The translations under genes and the position numbers were made by a program. From NCBI GenBank assembly GCA_029975965.1, contig JARKOV010000108.1:1-64000 (forward strand): 64,000 nucleotides of DNA, written 5' to 3'. Below are positions 44,079-52,811 of the stretch, piece after piece. Origin of the DNA: Anaerolinea sp. (lineage in GTDB: Bacteria > Chloroflexota > Anaerolineae > Anaerolineales > Anaerolineaceae). The notes below the pieces were generated by a model. The model was not told where the DNA came from. It saw only the letters and a list, made by a program, of their open reading frames with translations, and made no database searches. How positions within the stretch are numbered: position 1 is the stretch's first letter; every line of letters starts with the position of its first letter.

Positions 44079-44083
44079 GTTTT

Positions 44084-45043
44084 TTACTCTCGCCAGTTGC
44101 TGGCGTCGTCGATGGCTTTGACTTCGTCCGCGGACAGCTTAACCTCCAGGCTGCCGAGAATATCGTGCAGTTGCGCGACCGAGTTCGCGCCGATGATCGG
44201 CGAGGTGATCGCGGGGCGCTGCAGCATCCAGGCCAGCGCCATTTGGGTTACGGTCGCGCCGCGCTGCCGGCCAAATTGCTCGAGCAGGTCGATCAAATCG
44301 TAATTCTTCTCGGTGAAGTAGCGCTTGAGACCCTCTGCCCGCGCGCTGTCGGGCACCTGGCCCCGGCGATACTTGCCGGTCAGGAAGCCGCCCTGCAGCG
44401 GGCTGTAGGGAATCACGCCGACGCCCTGGTCGAGGCAGACCGCTTCCAGCTCGCGCTCGAAATCGGCGCGGCGCACCAGGCTGTAAGGGGGTTGCAGGCT
44501 GATGAAGCGGTTGAGGTTGTACTTGTCGCTGATCCACATGGCTTTCATCAGCCGCCAGGCCGGCTCGTTTGAGCAGCCCAGGTAGCGAACTTTCCCGGCT
44601 TTGACCAGGTCGTCGAGGGCGCGCAGCGTTTCTTCTTGCGGGGTGTCGGCGTGCGGCCAGTGGGTCTGGTAGAGGTCGATGTAATCGGTCTGCAAGCGGC
44701 GCAGGCTGTCTTCGACGGCCTTCATCACGTGACCCCGGCTGAGTCCGTCGCCGTTGGGACCGGGCCACAGCCTGCCGTTGAACTTGGTCGCCACGACCAT
44801 CAGGTGTCGGTTGCCGCGCGCCTTGAGCCACCTGCCGATGATCTCCTCGCTCACCCCACCGGGGTTGCCTTCGGCCCAGGCCGAGTAAATGTCGGCGGTG
44901 TCGATGAAGTTGCCGCCCGCCTCGGCATACGCATCCATAACCTCGAAAGAGGCGCGCTCGTCGGCCGTCCAACCGAACTGCATTGTGCCCAGGCAGATGC
45001 GGGCTACCTTTAATCCCGAATTGCCAAGCCTGCTGTAATCCAT
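44084..45043 (-). CDS. Aldo/keto reductase
   Basis: 319 residues, (beta/alpha)8 NADPH-dependent oxidoreductase. [17 protein letters not shown] holds the catalytic Asp and Tyr. Lys is in [10 protein letters not shown], and the His in [30 protein letters not shown] and the C-terminal cofactor loop [12 protein letters not shown] are typical. The physiological substrate is unknown. ATG preceded by GGAGGAACC on the minus strand. Confidence 0.92.
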   Translation of the reverse strand: MDYSRLGNSGLKVARICLGTMQFGWTADERASFEVMDAYAEAGGNFIDTADIYSAWAEGNPGGVSEEIIGRWLKARGNRHLMVVATKFNGRLWPGPNGDGLSRGHVMKAVEDSLRRLQTDYIDLYQTHWPHADTPQEETLRALDDLVKAGKVRYLGCSNEPAWRLMKAMWISDKYNLNRFISLQPPYSLVRRADFERELEAVCLDQGVGVIPYSPLQGGFLTGKYRRGQVPDSARAEGLKRYFTEKNYDLIDLLEQFGRQRGATVTQMALAWMLQRPAITSPIIGANSVAQLHDILGSLEVKLSADEVKAIDDASNWRE

Positions 45044-45171
45044 GGGTTCCTCCGTGTGTTGGTTGTGGGCTTAATCTTACCGTATTCCTATCCGTTTTCG
45101 CAAATAACATTGAATGGGTTTGCCCTGCCGGGTCGCTTGACAGGCCGGCGGGATGGGCATAGAGTCGGGGT

Positions 45172-45780
45172 ATGAGCGTGGATTCGGGCGTGATCCTACT
45201 GCCTGGCGGCCAGTTTGGGTCTGCAGCGCGCATGCTGGCGCGCGCCTTTTTCGACGACCCGTTGATGCGCTATTACCTCCCTAAAGCGGCAGATCGTTCC
45301 GAGCTCTTACCGGGCGTGCTGGGGGTGTCTTTGAAGTACTGCCTGCGCCTGGGGGAGGTGTACACCACGCCGGCGATCGAAGGCGCGGCGCTCTGGCTGC
45401 CGCCAGGGCGCAATGGCTACGATTTCTTTGGCCTGGCGCTCGCCAGCCTGGGCGTGCTGAAGCTGCGCTTCGCCTGGCTGGCATACCGCCGCATGCGCGA
45501 GATCGAGCCGTGCGTGGAACGCCTGCACCGGGCATGCGCCCCTGAGGAGCACTGGTACCTGATGGTGTTGGGCGTGGCGCCGGAAGCGCAAGGGCAAGGG
45601 ATCGGCGGGCGGCTGATCGCGCCGGTGCTGGAAAGAGCCGCGCTCAACGGGCAGGCCTGCTACCTGGAGACGATGACCGAGCGCAACGTGGCTTTTTACC
45701 GCCGCCACGGCTTTGAGGTGGCGCAGAAAATCGCGCTGCCCGGCTCGGGGCTGGCGCTGTGGGCGATGCGTAAAGATTAA
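45172..45780 (+). CDS. GNAT-family N-acetyltransferase
   Basis: 202 residues. The acetyl-CoA site is LMVLGVAPEAQGQGIGGRLI (about 127-146), with the Q/RxxGxG loop, followed by ACYLETMTERNVAFYRRHGF. The N-terminal part (AARMLARAFFDDPLMRYYLP) is typical of the GNAT group annotated with unknown substrate. No clear ribosome site, and the upstream TAGAGT is a weak -10. Convergent with the L,D-transpeptidase gene. Confidence 0.85.
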   Translation: MSVDSGVILLPGGQFGSAARMLARAFFDDPLMRYYLPKAADRSELLPGVLGVSLKYCLRLGEVYTTPAIEGAALWLPPGRNGYDFFGLALASLGVLKLRFAWLAYRRMREIEPCVERLHRACAPEEHWYLMVLGVAPEAQGQGIGGRLIAPVLERAALNGQACYLETMTERNVAFYRRHGFEVAQKIALPGSGLALWAMRKD

Positions 45781-45792
45781 AGAAAGGTGGCG

Positions 45793-46965
45793 CTAGGCCC
45801 CGCCGGCGGTGTAAAGAGAAGGATCGGTGGGGGTCTGCCCGGAGGGATCCCAAACGTACACCCAGTCGCCTTCTTTGGCCCATTGGAAGAGCCAGTTCGA
45901 GTCGCCGATGGAGAGGTTCACGCAGCCGTGCGTGCCGGCGAAGCCATACCAGGCGCGCCAGTAGGCGCCGTGCAGCGCGCGGGCCTGGTCGAAGTACATT
46001 GTCCAGGGCACGTCCTCAAGGTAATAAAAATCCGATCGGTCGGCCTCAAACGCGCCCTGCATCGTTTCGAGGGGCTTTTTCTGGTAGATCTGGAACAGGC
46101 CGGGGCGGGTGTAGAAAGGCTCGCCGCCGCTGGCGACCAGGGTGGCAAAGAGCAGCCTGCCGTTCTCATACACGGTGAGGGTCTGCTCGTAGAGGTTGAC
46201 CTCGATCCAGCGGTTGTTGTCGACGCCGGGCGGAGGCGTGGGTCTCACCGTCACCTGGCGGATGTAGCGGCGCTCGATCCAGCGGTCGAAACCGACCTGG
46301 TACCAGTCGGTGCCGTCCATGCTGATGCGCTGGTAGATTTGCACCACCGATTCGCGGTAGAGCGTGTCGCCTACCTCGGGGTTGGCGTAGCCCGGGGCGC
46401 TGCGCGCCCGGGTGTGGTCGACCAGCCAGCCGAATGAGTTGGAGGGGTTGCGGGTGAAGGTCAAACCCTGGAAGTAAGAGTAGGCCGCCGGCGAGGCGCG
46501 CATCCACTCCCCCGATTTGAGCTGCACGTAGGCTTTGCCGTTGACATCCTGTACATTGATGTAGGAGACATACCGCAACCCATTGCCGGGAGCGATGTAA
46601 CGCGAAGGGTTGTTGCCGGCGACGGCGTCTTCGAAGGTGGCGTATAGCGGGGCAGGCTCTTCGGAGGGCAGGTTGATCTTGGCGATAAACACCGGGCTGC
46701 TGGTCAGGTCGGCGGCGGGCTTGCGCGCCGGCAGCGGGCGCGGCGGGTAAGCCAGGCCGGTCTTCGCCCACTCGTTCAGTTGAGCCGAGGGCCCGTAGGC
46801 GAGGCAATCGGAGGCGGGGTAAGCATCGGGCAGGCAGAGCGGCTTGCCGGTGTAGGGCTCGGCATCCTGCGCCTGGGCAGGCGCGGCGCTGGCGATGAGC
46901 ACGAAGGCTGCCAGCACCAGGGCAAAGGGTAAGCTGCGCTTGATTAAAGAAACCAGTATTGACAT
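45793..46965 (-). CDS. L,D-transpeptidase (YkuD domain), exported
   Basis: 390 residues. Signal peptide (LPFALVLAAFVLIASAAPAQA, about 13-33). A middle region (about 60-240) with SH3-like features (RSAPGYANPEVGDTLYRES) precedes the YkuD domain (about 247-375). The catalytic segment is HGAYWRAWYGFAGTHGCVNL, with active-site Cys in THGCVNLS. It makes 3-3 peptidoglycan cross-links or attaches proteins outside the membrane. A downstream WDPSGQTPTDP tail follows. Confidence 0.9.
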   Translation of the reverse strand: MSILVSLIKRSLPFALVLAAFVLIASAAPAQAQDAEPYTGKPLCLPDAYPASDCLAYGPSAQLNEWAKTGLAYPPRPLPARKPAADLTSSPVFIAKINLPSEEPAPLYATFEDAVAGNNPSRYIAPGNGLRYVSYINVQDVNGKAYVQLKSGEWMRASPAAYSYFQGLTFTRNPSNSFGWLVDHTRARSAPGYANPEVGDTLYRESVVQIYQRISMDGTDWYQVGFDRWIERRYIRQVTVRPTPPPGVDNNRWIEVNLYEQTLTVYENGRLLFATLVASGGEPFYTRPGLFQIYQKKPLETMQGAFEADRSDFYYLEDVPWTMYFDQARALHGAYWRAWYGFAGTHGCVNLSIGDSNWLFQWAKEGDWVYVWDPSGQTPTDPSLYTAGGA

Positions 46966-47032
46966 GGGGCTAATTTTACCAAATTACCACCCGTATTTTG
47001 GCAGATTTGCGGGTTAACGCCACCGCCGGTTG

Positions 47033-47097
47033 GATCGTGTCAATTGTTTTCTGATAATGTGGGCTTTGCCCCACCGTTTACAGAAAATTGGATTGGC
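47033..47097. repeat. Dispersed 70-bp palindrome, copy E
   Basis: GATCGTG and the core TTTTCTG.TAATGTGGGCTTTGCCCCAC...TTTACAGAAAA are kept, with small changes in the arms. It lies in the 46966-47302 gap upstream of the HMG-CoA reductase gene. The remainder of that gap contains an open but unsupported N-terminal extension of the reductase and a weak TATATT at about 47264. Confidence 0.82.
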
Positions 47098-47302
47098 CTT
47101 CATTCGCGTCTTTTCGCGTAATTCACGGTTAAATCTCCAGGCGCCTGAAATCTGTTTCATTGGTGGTCGGAAGCCTCTGGACAATCTCATTCTGATAGCT
47201 TTTGATGGGCACAAAAGGTTATATATCGAGCGTGAAAGGCTGTCATTGCGCGTTCAACGGCGGTATATTGTTTGTACAAAGATTGTAGGGTTAGGAGCGG
47301 AC

Positions 47303-48577
47303 ATGCCGGATCAAGCGGTTAAGTTCTACCAACTGGGCCTGGAGGAGCGTCGCGCGTGGGTCGCGGAGCAGGCGGGAATCGCCCGCGAGGACGTCGACGT
47401 GCTCAGCGGGATCGACGGCCTGAGCGCTGAACAGGCCGACCACATGATCGAGAATGTGATCGGGGTGTTTGGCGTCCCCCTGGGCATCGCGCGCCATTTC
47501 CGCGTCAACGGGCGCGACCTGCTGGTGCCGATGGCGCTCGAGGAACCCTCGGTGGTCGCCAGCGCCTCGTACATGGCGCGCCTGGCGCTCTCCGGCGGCG
47601 GGTTCACGGCGACCGCCAGCGCGCCGGAGATGATCGGGCAGATGCAGGTGCTCGACCTGGACGACGCCCCCTCGGCGCGCCTTAAGTTGTACGAGCACCG
47701 CGACGAGCTTCTGGAAGCCGCCAGCGCGGTCGACCCGGTGCTGCTCAAGCTGGGCGGCGGGGCGCGCGACCTGCAGGTGCGGCTGCTGGAACACCCCGCC
47801 ATCGGGCCTTATCTGGTGCTGCACCTGGTATACGATGTGCGCGACGCGATGGGCGCCAACGCGGTCAACACCGCGATGGAGCGCCTGGCCCCGCGCGTGG
47901 AGGAGATCACCGGAGGGCGGGTGCACCTGCGCATCCTGACCAACCTGGCCGAACGGCGGCTGGCGCGGGCGCGCTGCACCCTGACGGTGGAGGCGCTGGC
48001 TTTCGACCAGTACAGCGGAGAGCAGGTGCGCGACGGCATCATCGCCGCCTGGGCGTTTGCCGCCTCGGACCCCTACCGGGCGGCCACGCACAACAAGGGC
48101 ATCATGAACGGGGTGGACGCGGTGGTGATCGCCACCGGGAACGACTGGCGCGCCATCGAGGCGGGGGCGCACGCCTACGCGGCGCGTTCGGGCAGCTACA
48201 CCTCGCTCAGCGCGTGGGGCAAAGACCAGGCCGGCAACCTGGTCGGCAGCCTGGAGATGCCGATGGCCGTGGGCATTGTGGGCGGGGCCACGCGCGTGCA
48301 CCCCGCAGCGCGAGCGGCGCTCAAGCTGCTGGGCGTGCAGTCCGCGGCGGAGCTGGCGCAGGTGATCGTCTCGGTGGGCCTGGCGCAAAACCTGGCGGCG
48401 CTGCGCGCGCTCTCGACCGAGGGCATCCAGCGCGGGCACATGGGGTTGCACGCCCGCCAGGTGGCGATTGCCGCCGGGGCGACCGGCGAGCTGGTGGAGA
48501 AGTTGGCCCGCCGCCTGGTGGAAGAAAAGGTCGTGCGCATCGACCGGGCGCAGGAAATCTTGAGAGAGTGGAGTTGA
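47303..48577 (+). CDS. mvaA: HMG-CoA reductase, class II
   Basis: 424 residues. It reduces HMG-CoA to mevalonate. Class II hallmarks: [14 protein letters not shown] (about 50-63), catalytic Glu in [27 protein letters not shown], catalytic Lys in [20 protein letters not shown], and catalytic His in [11 protein letters not shown] near the C-terminus. It opens an operon with the archaeal-type synthase and thiolase, so it is biosynthetic here although class II enzymes were first known as degradative. ATG 47303 follows AGGAGCGGAC; a longer in-frame reading through the palindrome is rejected. Confidence 0.95.
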   Translation: MPDQAVKFYQLGLEERRAWVAEQAGIAREDVDVLSGIDGLSAEQADHMIENVIGVFGVPLGIARHFRVNGRDLLVPMALEEPSVVASASYMARLALSGGGFTATASAPEMIGQMQVLDLDDAPSARLKLYEHRDELLEAASAVDPVLLKLGGGARDLQVRLLEHPAIGPYLVLHLVYDVRDAMGANAVNTAMERLAPRVEEITGGRVHLRILTNLAERRLARARCTLTVEALAFDQYSGEQVRDGIIAAWAFAASDPYRAATHNKGIMNGVDAVVIATGNDWRAIEAGAHAYAARSGSYTSLSAWGKDQAGNLVGSLEMPMAVGIVGGATRVHPAARAALKLLGVQSAAELAQVIVSVGLAQNLAALRALSTEGIQRGHMGLHARQVAIAAGATGELVEKLARRLVEEKVVRIDRAQEILREWS

Positions 48578-48581
48578 ATCA

Positions 48582-49640
48582 ATGGCGAATCGAGTGTTGA
48601 AACCCAATCGCGCAGTCGGGATCATCGGTTACGGGGCTTATGTGCCGCGCTACCGCCTGCCGGGCTCGCAGGTCTCGAAAGTCTGGGAAGGCACGGAGAG
48701 CGGCGGGCCGGTGAAAGAAAAAGCCGTGGCCGGTCTGGACGAGGACGTGATCACCATGTCGATCGAGGCGGCGCGCAACGCGCTGGCGCGGGCTCAGATC
48801 GACCCGGCGGAGCTGCGCGCGGTGTGGATTGGCTCGGAGTCGCACCCCTACGCGGTCAAGCCATCCTCGACGATCGTGGCCGAGGCGATCGGCGCGGGTC
48901 CGGCGATCCAGGCGGGCGATTGGGAGTTCGCCTGCAAAGCCGGCAGCGAGGCGATGGTGGCGGCGATGGCGCTGGTTGGCTCAGGGATGGCCGAGTACGC
49001 CATGGCGATCGGGATGGACACCGCGCAGGGCAAGCCCGCCGACCAACTGGAGTACACCGCGGCATCCGGCGGAGCGGCTTACATCCTCGGACCGGCCGAG
49101 CGGTCGCTGGCGGTGATCCAGGGCTCTTACTCGTATGTCACCGACACACCGGATTTCTGGCGGCGCGCCGACCAGCGCTACCCCGAGCACGGGCAGCGCT
49201 TCACCGGCGAGCCGGCTTATTTCAAGCACATCACCGAGGCGGGCAAGTTCTTGATGGACGAGATGGGCTCCACGCCCGCCGATTATCGCTTCGCCGTTTT
49301 CCACCAGCCGAACACGCGCTTCCCTCAGCGCGCCGGGCAGTTGCTTGGCTTCAACGACGAGCAGGTCAAGCCGGGGTTGCTCGCGCCGGTGATCGGCAAC
49401 ACCTACGCCGGGGCGGCGCTGATCGGGCTGACGGCGGTGCTGGACTTGGCGCAGCCGGGCGACCGCGTGCTGATGATCTCTTATGGCTCCGGAGCCGGCT
49501 CCGACGCTTTTGACCTGCTGGTCACCGAGGCCATCACCGAGCGGCGCGACCGGGCGACCAAGACCGCCGATTACATTGCCCGCCGCACCGAGATCGATTA
49601 CGCGACCTACGCGCGGTACCGTGGGAAGATCGAGCAATAG
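48582..49640 (+). CDS. HMG-CoA synthase, archaeal type
   Basis: 352 residues. It condenses acetoacetyl-CoA with acetyl-Co[20 protein letters not shown] starts the fold. The catalytic Cys lies in [20 protein letters not shown] (about 109-128). The His is in [15 protein letters not shown] and the Asn in GNTYAGAA. Length and motifs fit the archaeal-type enzyme that works in a complex with thiolase and a DUF35 protein, both encoded downstream. Starts 4 bases after mvaA. Confidence 0.93.
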   Translation: MANRVLKPNRAVGIIGYGAYVPRYRLPGSQVSKVWEGTESGGPVKEKAVAGLDEDVITMSIEAARNALARAQIDPAELRAVWIGSESHPYAVKPSSTIVAEAIGAGPAIQAGDWEFACKAGSEAMVAAMALVGSGMAEYAMAIGMDTAQGKPADQLEYTAASGGAAYILGPAERSLAVIQGSYSYVTDTPDFWRRADQRYPEHGQRFTGEPAYFKHITEAGKFLMDEMGSTPADYRFAVFHQPNTRFPQRAGQLLGFNDEQVKPGLLAPVIGNTYAGAALIGLTAVLDLAQPGDRVLMISYGSGAGSDAFDLLVTEAITERRDRATKTADYIARRTEIDYATYARYRGKIEQ

Positions 49641-49662
49641 CGGTCGGCAAAGAGCGTGGTTC

Positions 49663-49704
49663 GCTGATCGCGGACAGCGGTCAGCTTAAGAGTGAAGGGT
49701 GATG
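49663..49704 (+). repeat. Left heptamer array of the second four-helix-bundle unit
   Basis: 7-bp-phased units GCTGATC, GCGGACA, GCGGTCA, GCTTAAG, AGTGAAG and GGTGATG run up to the gene start. Looser units continue back toward the HMG-CoA synthase stop (49640). Confidence 0.75.
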
Positions 49705-50062
49705 AAGGATTTTCGCAAGCTCAAAGTTTGGGAAAAAGCTCACCAACTGGTTTTTAAACGTCTACCGGTTGACTTCGGCGTTCCCCAAAGAAGAGCGTTT
49801 TGGGCTGATCGATCAGATTCGCCGCGCGGCAGTTTCGATCCCTGCCAATATTGCTGAAGGCTGTGGGCGTGGATCGGATGCAGATTTCGCACGTTTTTTC
49901 CAGATTGCTATGGGCTCAGCGAGCGAACTGGAATACGAGTTACTGCTGGCTCGCGACCTAGGCTACCTGCACGGACCTGACCATGAGATGATCGAGAAGC
50001 ATGTTCAGGAAGTAAAACAAATGATCACCGGTTTTCCGCATAAGCTGAGAGCAGAACGCTGA
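49702..50062 (+). pseudogene. Four-helix-bundle protein (S23 family), frameshifted
   Basis: ATG 49702 gives MKDFRKLKVWEKAHQLVF and then loses the family pattern. The frame offset by one resumes NVYRLTSAFPKEERFGLIDQ and continues with IRRAAVSIPANIAEGCGRGS to the TGA at 50062. The break lies in the T-run 49751-49755, where one T too many separates the two parts. It is either a decayed gene or a sequencing error in a homopolymer. The intact protein would be about 119 residues. It sits between the HMG-CoA synthase and thiolase genes. Confidence 0.85.
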
Positions 50063-50078
50063 TCGCTGACAGCTTTTT
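50044..50078 (+). repeat. Right heptamer array of the second four-helix-bundle unit
   Basis: 7-bp-phased units GCTGAGA, GCAGAAC, GCTGATC, GCTGACA and GCTTTTT span the stop codon and reach the thiolase ribosome site. The units GCTGATC and GC(G/T)GACA occur on both sides of the gene. Confidence 0.8.
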
Positions 50079-50087
50079 GGAGGTTTC

Positions 50088-51257
50088 ATGCCCGAAGTCA
50101 TCATCGCTGGAATTGGTCAAATCCCCGTCGGGGAGCATTGGGAGTTGTCGCTGCGCTCCCAGGCCACCCAGGCGTTGCTCGCGGCGCGCAAAGACGCCGG
50201 CGGGCTCAAGCCGCAGGCGCTTTACATCGGCAACTTCCTCGGCTCGACCGTGACCCACCAGTCCAACCTGGGATCGCTGCTCTCAGATTGGAGCGGTCTT
50301 TGGGGCATCGAGGGCATCTCAGTCGAGGCGGCGGGCGCGTCGGGGGCGGGCGCTTTCCACCTGGCGTATCTGGCGGTCGCCTCGGGCTTTGTCGACGTCG
50401 CGGCTGTTGTGGGCGTCGAAAAGGTCACCGACAAGGTGGGTGCCGGCCTGGAGCGGGCTATCGCCGAGAGCACCGATTACGACTACGAGCTGTCGCAAGG
50501 TTTAACCCCCACCGCGCAGGCGGCGCTGGTGATGCAGCGCTACCTGCATCGCTACGGCGTGCCGCGCGAGGTCTTCGCCGAATTTCCGATCCTGGCGCAC
50601 GAGAACGCCGCCGGGAACCCCAACGCGATGTACCGCAAGCCGATCAGCCGCAAGATTTACGAGAGCGCCGGCATGATCAGCGACCCGCTGGGCCTGATGG
50701 ACGTGGCCCCCTACGCCGACGGCGCGGCGGCGGCCATCCTCACCCGCGCCGAGCTGGTCCCCGATGGGCTGGCGCACCCGCTGGTGCGCGTGGCGGGTTC
50801 ATCCATCTCGATCGACACGCTGGCGCTGCACGATCGCGACGACCCGCTGGCCTTCGATGCGGCGCGCATCTCGGTGCAGCGCGCCTGCCGCCAGGCGGGC
50901 GTCCTGCCGGGGGAGGTGGACTTCTTCGAGCTCTCGGATGCCTATTCGATCTACGTTCCCCTTGTTCTGGAAGCGGCCGGGTTCGCGCCCTGTGGCGAGG
51001 GCTGGAAGCTGGGCCAGGACGGCTCGCTGCGCCGGGGGGGCAGGCTGCCTATCCTGACCATGGGCGGTTTCAAGGCGCGCGGCAACCCGCTGGGGGCGGC
51101 GGGGATGTACCAGATCGTCGAGGCGGCGCTGCAGTTGCGCGGTGAGGCCGGGGCGTGCCAGTTGGAACGCGCGCGGCGCGCGCTGGTGCAAAACCTGGGC
51201 GGGCCGGCTTCCACGGCGGTCACCCACGTGCTCGAGCGGGTGAACGGGCACGGATGA
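50088..51257 (+). CDS. Thiolase of archaeal type (acetoacetyl-CoA forming)
   Basis: 389 residues of the SCP-x-like/archaeal thiolase group. The nucleophilic Cys position of classical thiolases is EAAGASGAGAFHLAYLAVAS (about 80-99), where no Cys is visible at the usual place. His and other core motifs lie in FFELSDAYSIYVPLVLEAAG and GGFKARGNPLGAAGMYQIVE. In the archaeal complex it passes acetoacetyl-CoA to HMG-CoA synthase through a DUF35 partner. The missing Cys deserves checking. Ribosome site TTGGAGG. The operon is interrupted only by the four-helix-bundle unit. Confidence 0.88.
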   Translation: MPEVIIAGIGQIPVGEHWELSLRSQATQALLAARKDAGGLKPQALYIGNFLGSTVTHQSNLGSLLSDWSGLWGIEGISVEAAGASGAGAFHLAYLAVASGFVDVAAVVGVEKVTDKVGAGLERAIAESTDYDYELSQGLTPTAQAALVMQRYLHRYGVPREVFAEFPILAHENAAGNPNAMYRKPISRKIYESAGMISDPLGLMDVAPYADGAAAAILTRAELVPDGLAHPLVRVAGSSISIDTLALHDRDDPLAFDAARISVQRACRQAGVLPGEVDFFELSDAYSIYVPLVLEAAGFAPCGEGWKLGQDGSLRRGGRLPILTMGGFKARGNPLGAAGMYQIVEAALQLRGEAGACQLERARRALVQNLGGPASTAVTHVLERVNGHG

Positions 51258-51385
51258 GAGCTTTCTTAGGCGATCTGATAGCTTTTGAGAGTCGCGCCCC
51301 GCTAGAGTCTATGGTGCTTGTGATTTTATTCGCAAAAGATTCGTTGATCCCGGTTTGATTACCGTTAGCCGACAAGGAGACTGAC

Positions 51386-51793
51386 ATGGAAGTACCACGC
51401 CATTGGAGATTACGCAAACAACGCTACGCCCTGGTGGGTGAGGTGTGCCCCCACTGCGAAGCCAAAATATTCCCGCCGCGCGACGTGTGCCCGGAATGCG
51501 GCGGCGAGGCCAAGACCCGTTTCGATTTCAGCGGGCGCGGCGAGGTGTTCTCGTACACGGTGATGCACGACGCGCCGGCGGGCTATGAGCACAACACGCC
51601 CTACACCGTGGCGCTGGTCAAACTCGTCGAAGGTCCGGTGGTCACCGCGCAGCTCACCGACCTGGGCGAGCAGCCAGTGGAGATTGGCATGCCGGTGGAG
51701 ATGGTCACGCGCAAGCTGCGCGACGACGGCGACGAGCGCGGGATGATCGTTTACGGGTATAAGTTCCGACCTGCGGGACTTGGTCCGCATTAG
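51386..51793 (+). CDS. DUF35 Zn-ribbon OB-fold protein with a replaced C-terminus
   Basis: 135 residues. The N-terminal rubredoxin-like Zn ribbon has CPHCEAKIFPPRDVCPECGG (about 19-38). An OB-fold follows (GEVFSYTVMHDAPAGYEHNT). In archaea such proteins bridge thiolase and HMG-CoA synthase. From residue 123 the sequence enters a 22-bp repeat, and the last codons (AGLGPH) come from the inserted element. The original ending (VMASLK, stop at 54136) lies beyond the element. The protein is likely still functional, since only the extreme tail changed. 128 bases separate it from the thiolase gene. Confidence 0.9.
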   Translation: MEVPRHWRLRKQRYALVGEVCPHCEAKIFPPRDVCPECGGEAKTRFDFSGRGEVFSYTVMHDAPAGYEHNTPYTVALVKLVEGPVVTAQLTDLGEQPVEIGMPVEMVTRKLRDDGDERGMIVYGYKFRPAGLGPH

Positions 51794-52751
51794 ACCGCTG
51801 CTGAATGATTTGGAGGAGGTTTAAGCGGATCGTGACCTCCAAAGAACGGTCTTGGTGAATATAGACCTTTTCAACCAGCGTATTTACAATCTTTCGTTTC
51901 AATTCAAATTGTTCAAGCCGTTCCTCTTCAGTTTGGGGAACGGTATTTAATTCCAGCAATCCAACCTTCATGTCAGCAAAATATTCACGTGCATGTTCTT
52001 CCCATTTGTTCAAGGCGTTTAGTAAAGATTGATCTGTTACTGTTTCCATTTCTTGCTTTAGAGCCAATTCCTGAGCAGTGAGGTCTGCTAATTGTTCTTC
52101 CATATCTTGCTCTGAAATACTTCCTTTACGCGCCTGGGTAATTACCCACTTTCGTTCCAAAACCAGGTCGCCCAGCTCTCGTTGGATCCTTTCATTGTCT
52201 TCATTTGCGGATCTAGCCTTCGTTCGAAGATCATCCACATAATTCCTTGCCCTCGCGATGAGAATTTCAGGATTCTCAATTGCTTTTTTTACCTTTCCCC
52301 AAACATAGTCATCTGCTTTCAAATGCCCAATACTGCGGGGGCAGTCTGCATGTATAAGTTCCTTGTGGTGTTGGGTGCAGCAATAAGTGCTGGACATAGT
52401 TTTACGTGGCACGATCTCTCCCTTACGATTCTTTCGTGTGGTAGAAGATTGAGTTCTGCCGGCCCATTTACGCCCACAGGCGCATTTCAATAACCCACTG
52501 ACAAGGTAGTCATGGCGATAGTTGAACATGGGATGCGTAACGTTTCGCTCTCGGACAGCTCGAAACCGTTCATAGGTCTTGGAATCATGAATGAAAACTA
52601 TGGTTTCCTCCCATATATTGGGGTGATTGACTGATATCCATTCCCATGAATAAGTATGCCACGCTCCCTGTACCTGATAACGGGGAGCTTTACATTTAAA
52701 CCGCCCCGTCCATTTTGTACAAATTATTAATTGGATTGCGGTTTTGTACAA
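51705..52751 (-). pseudogene. Large serine recombinase, N-terminally truncated
   Basis: Only the C-terminal two thirds remain. The recombinase zinc-ribbon segment is LVSGLLKCACGRKWAG, with further Cys in STYCCTQHHKELIHADCP. A long coiled coil (about residues 150-300) ends in a ...YIHQDRSLEVTIRLN tail. The N-terminal resolvase domain with the catalytic Ser is missing; upstream sequence is an AT-rich promoter region shared with the ATPase gene. The reading frame continues past the element end into the antisense of the DUF35 gene (51705-51773), so its natural stop was lost at the attachment site. Likely inactive. Confidence 0.8.
51752..51773 (+). other. attL-like direct repeat in the DUF35 gene
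   Basis: A 22-bp sequence starting TACGGGTATAAG and ending CCGACCTG, identical to 54095-54116. It encodes YGYKFRP in frame. Directly inside it is GACTTGGTCCGC (51777-51788), whose inverted copy lies just inside the other repeat. Confidence 0.85.
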
Positions 52752-52811
52752 ATAATGGTATGATTATCGTATCAACTTTCCAGTTTGCTTCTCTTAAAGG
52801 GACTACTTTTC

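Noticed and set aside
47030..47302. In-frame N-terminal extension of HMG-CoA reductase
   Set aside because: It runs through a dispersed palindrome and lacks similarity to the family; a good ribosome site precedes the ATG at 47303.
51705..52751. Serine recombinase as an intact gene
   Set aside because: The N-terminal catalytic resolvase domain is absent and the 3' end runs into host sequence.
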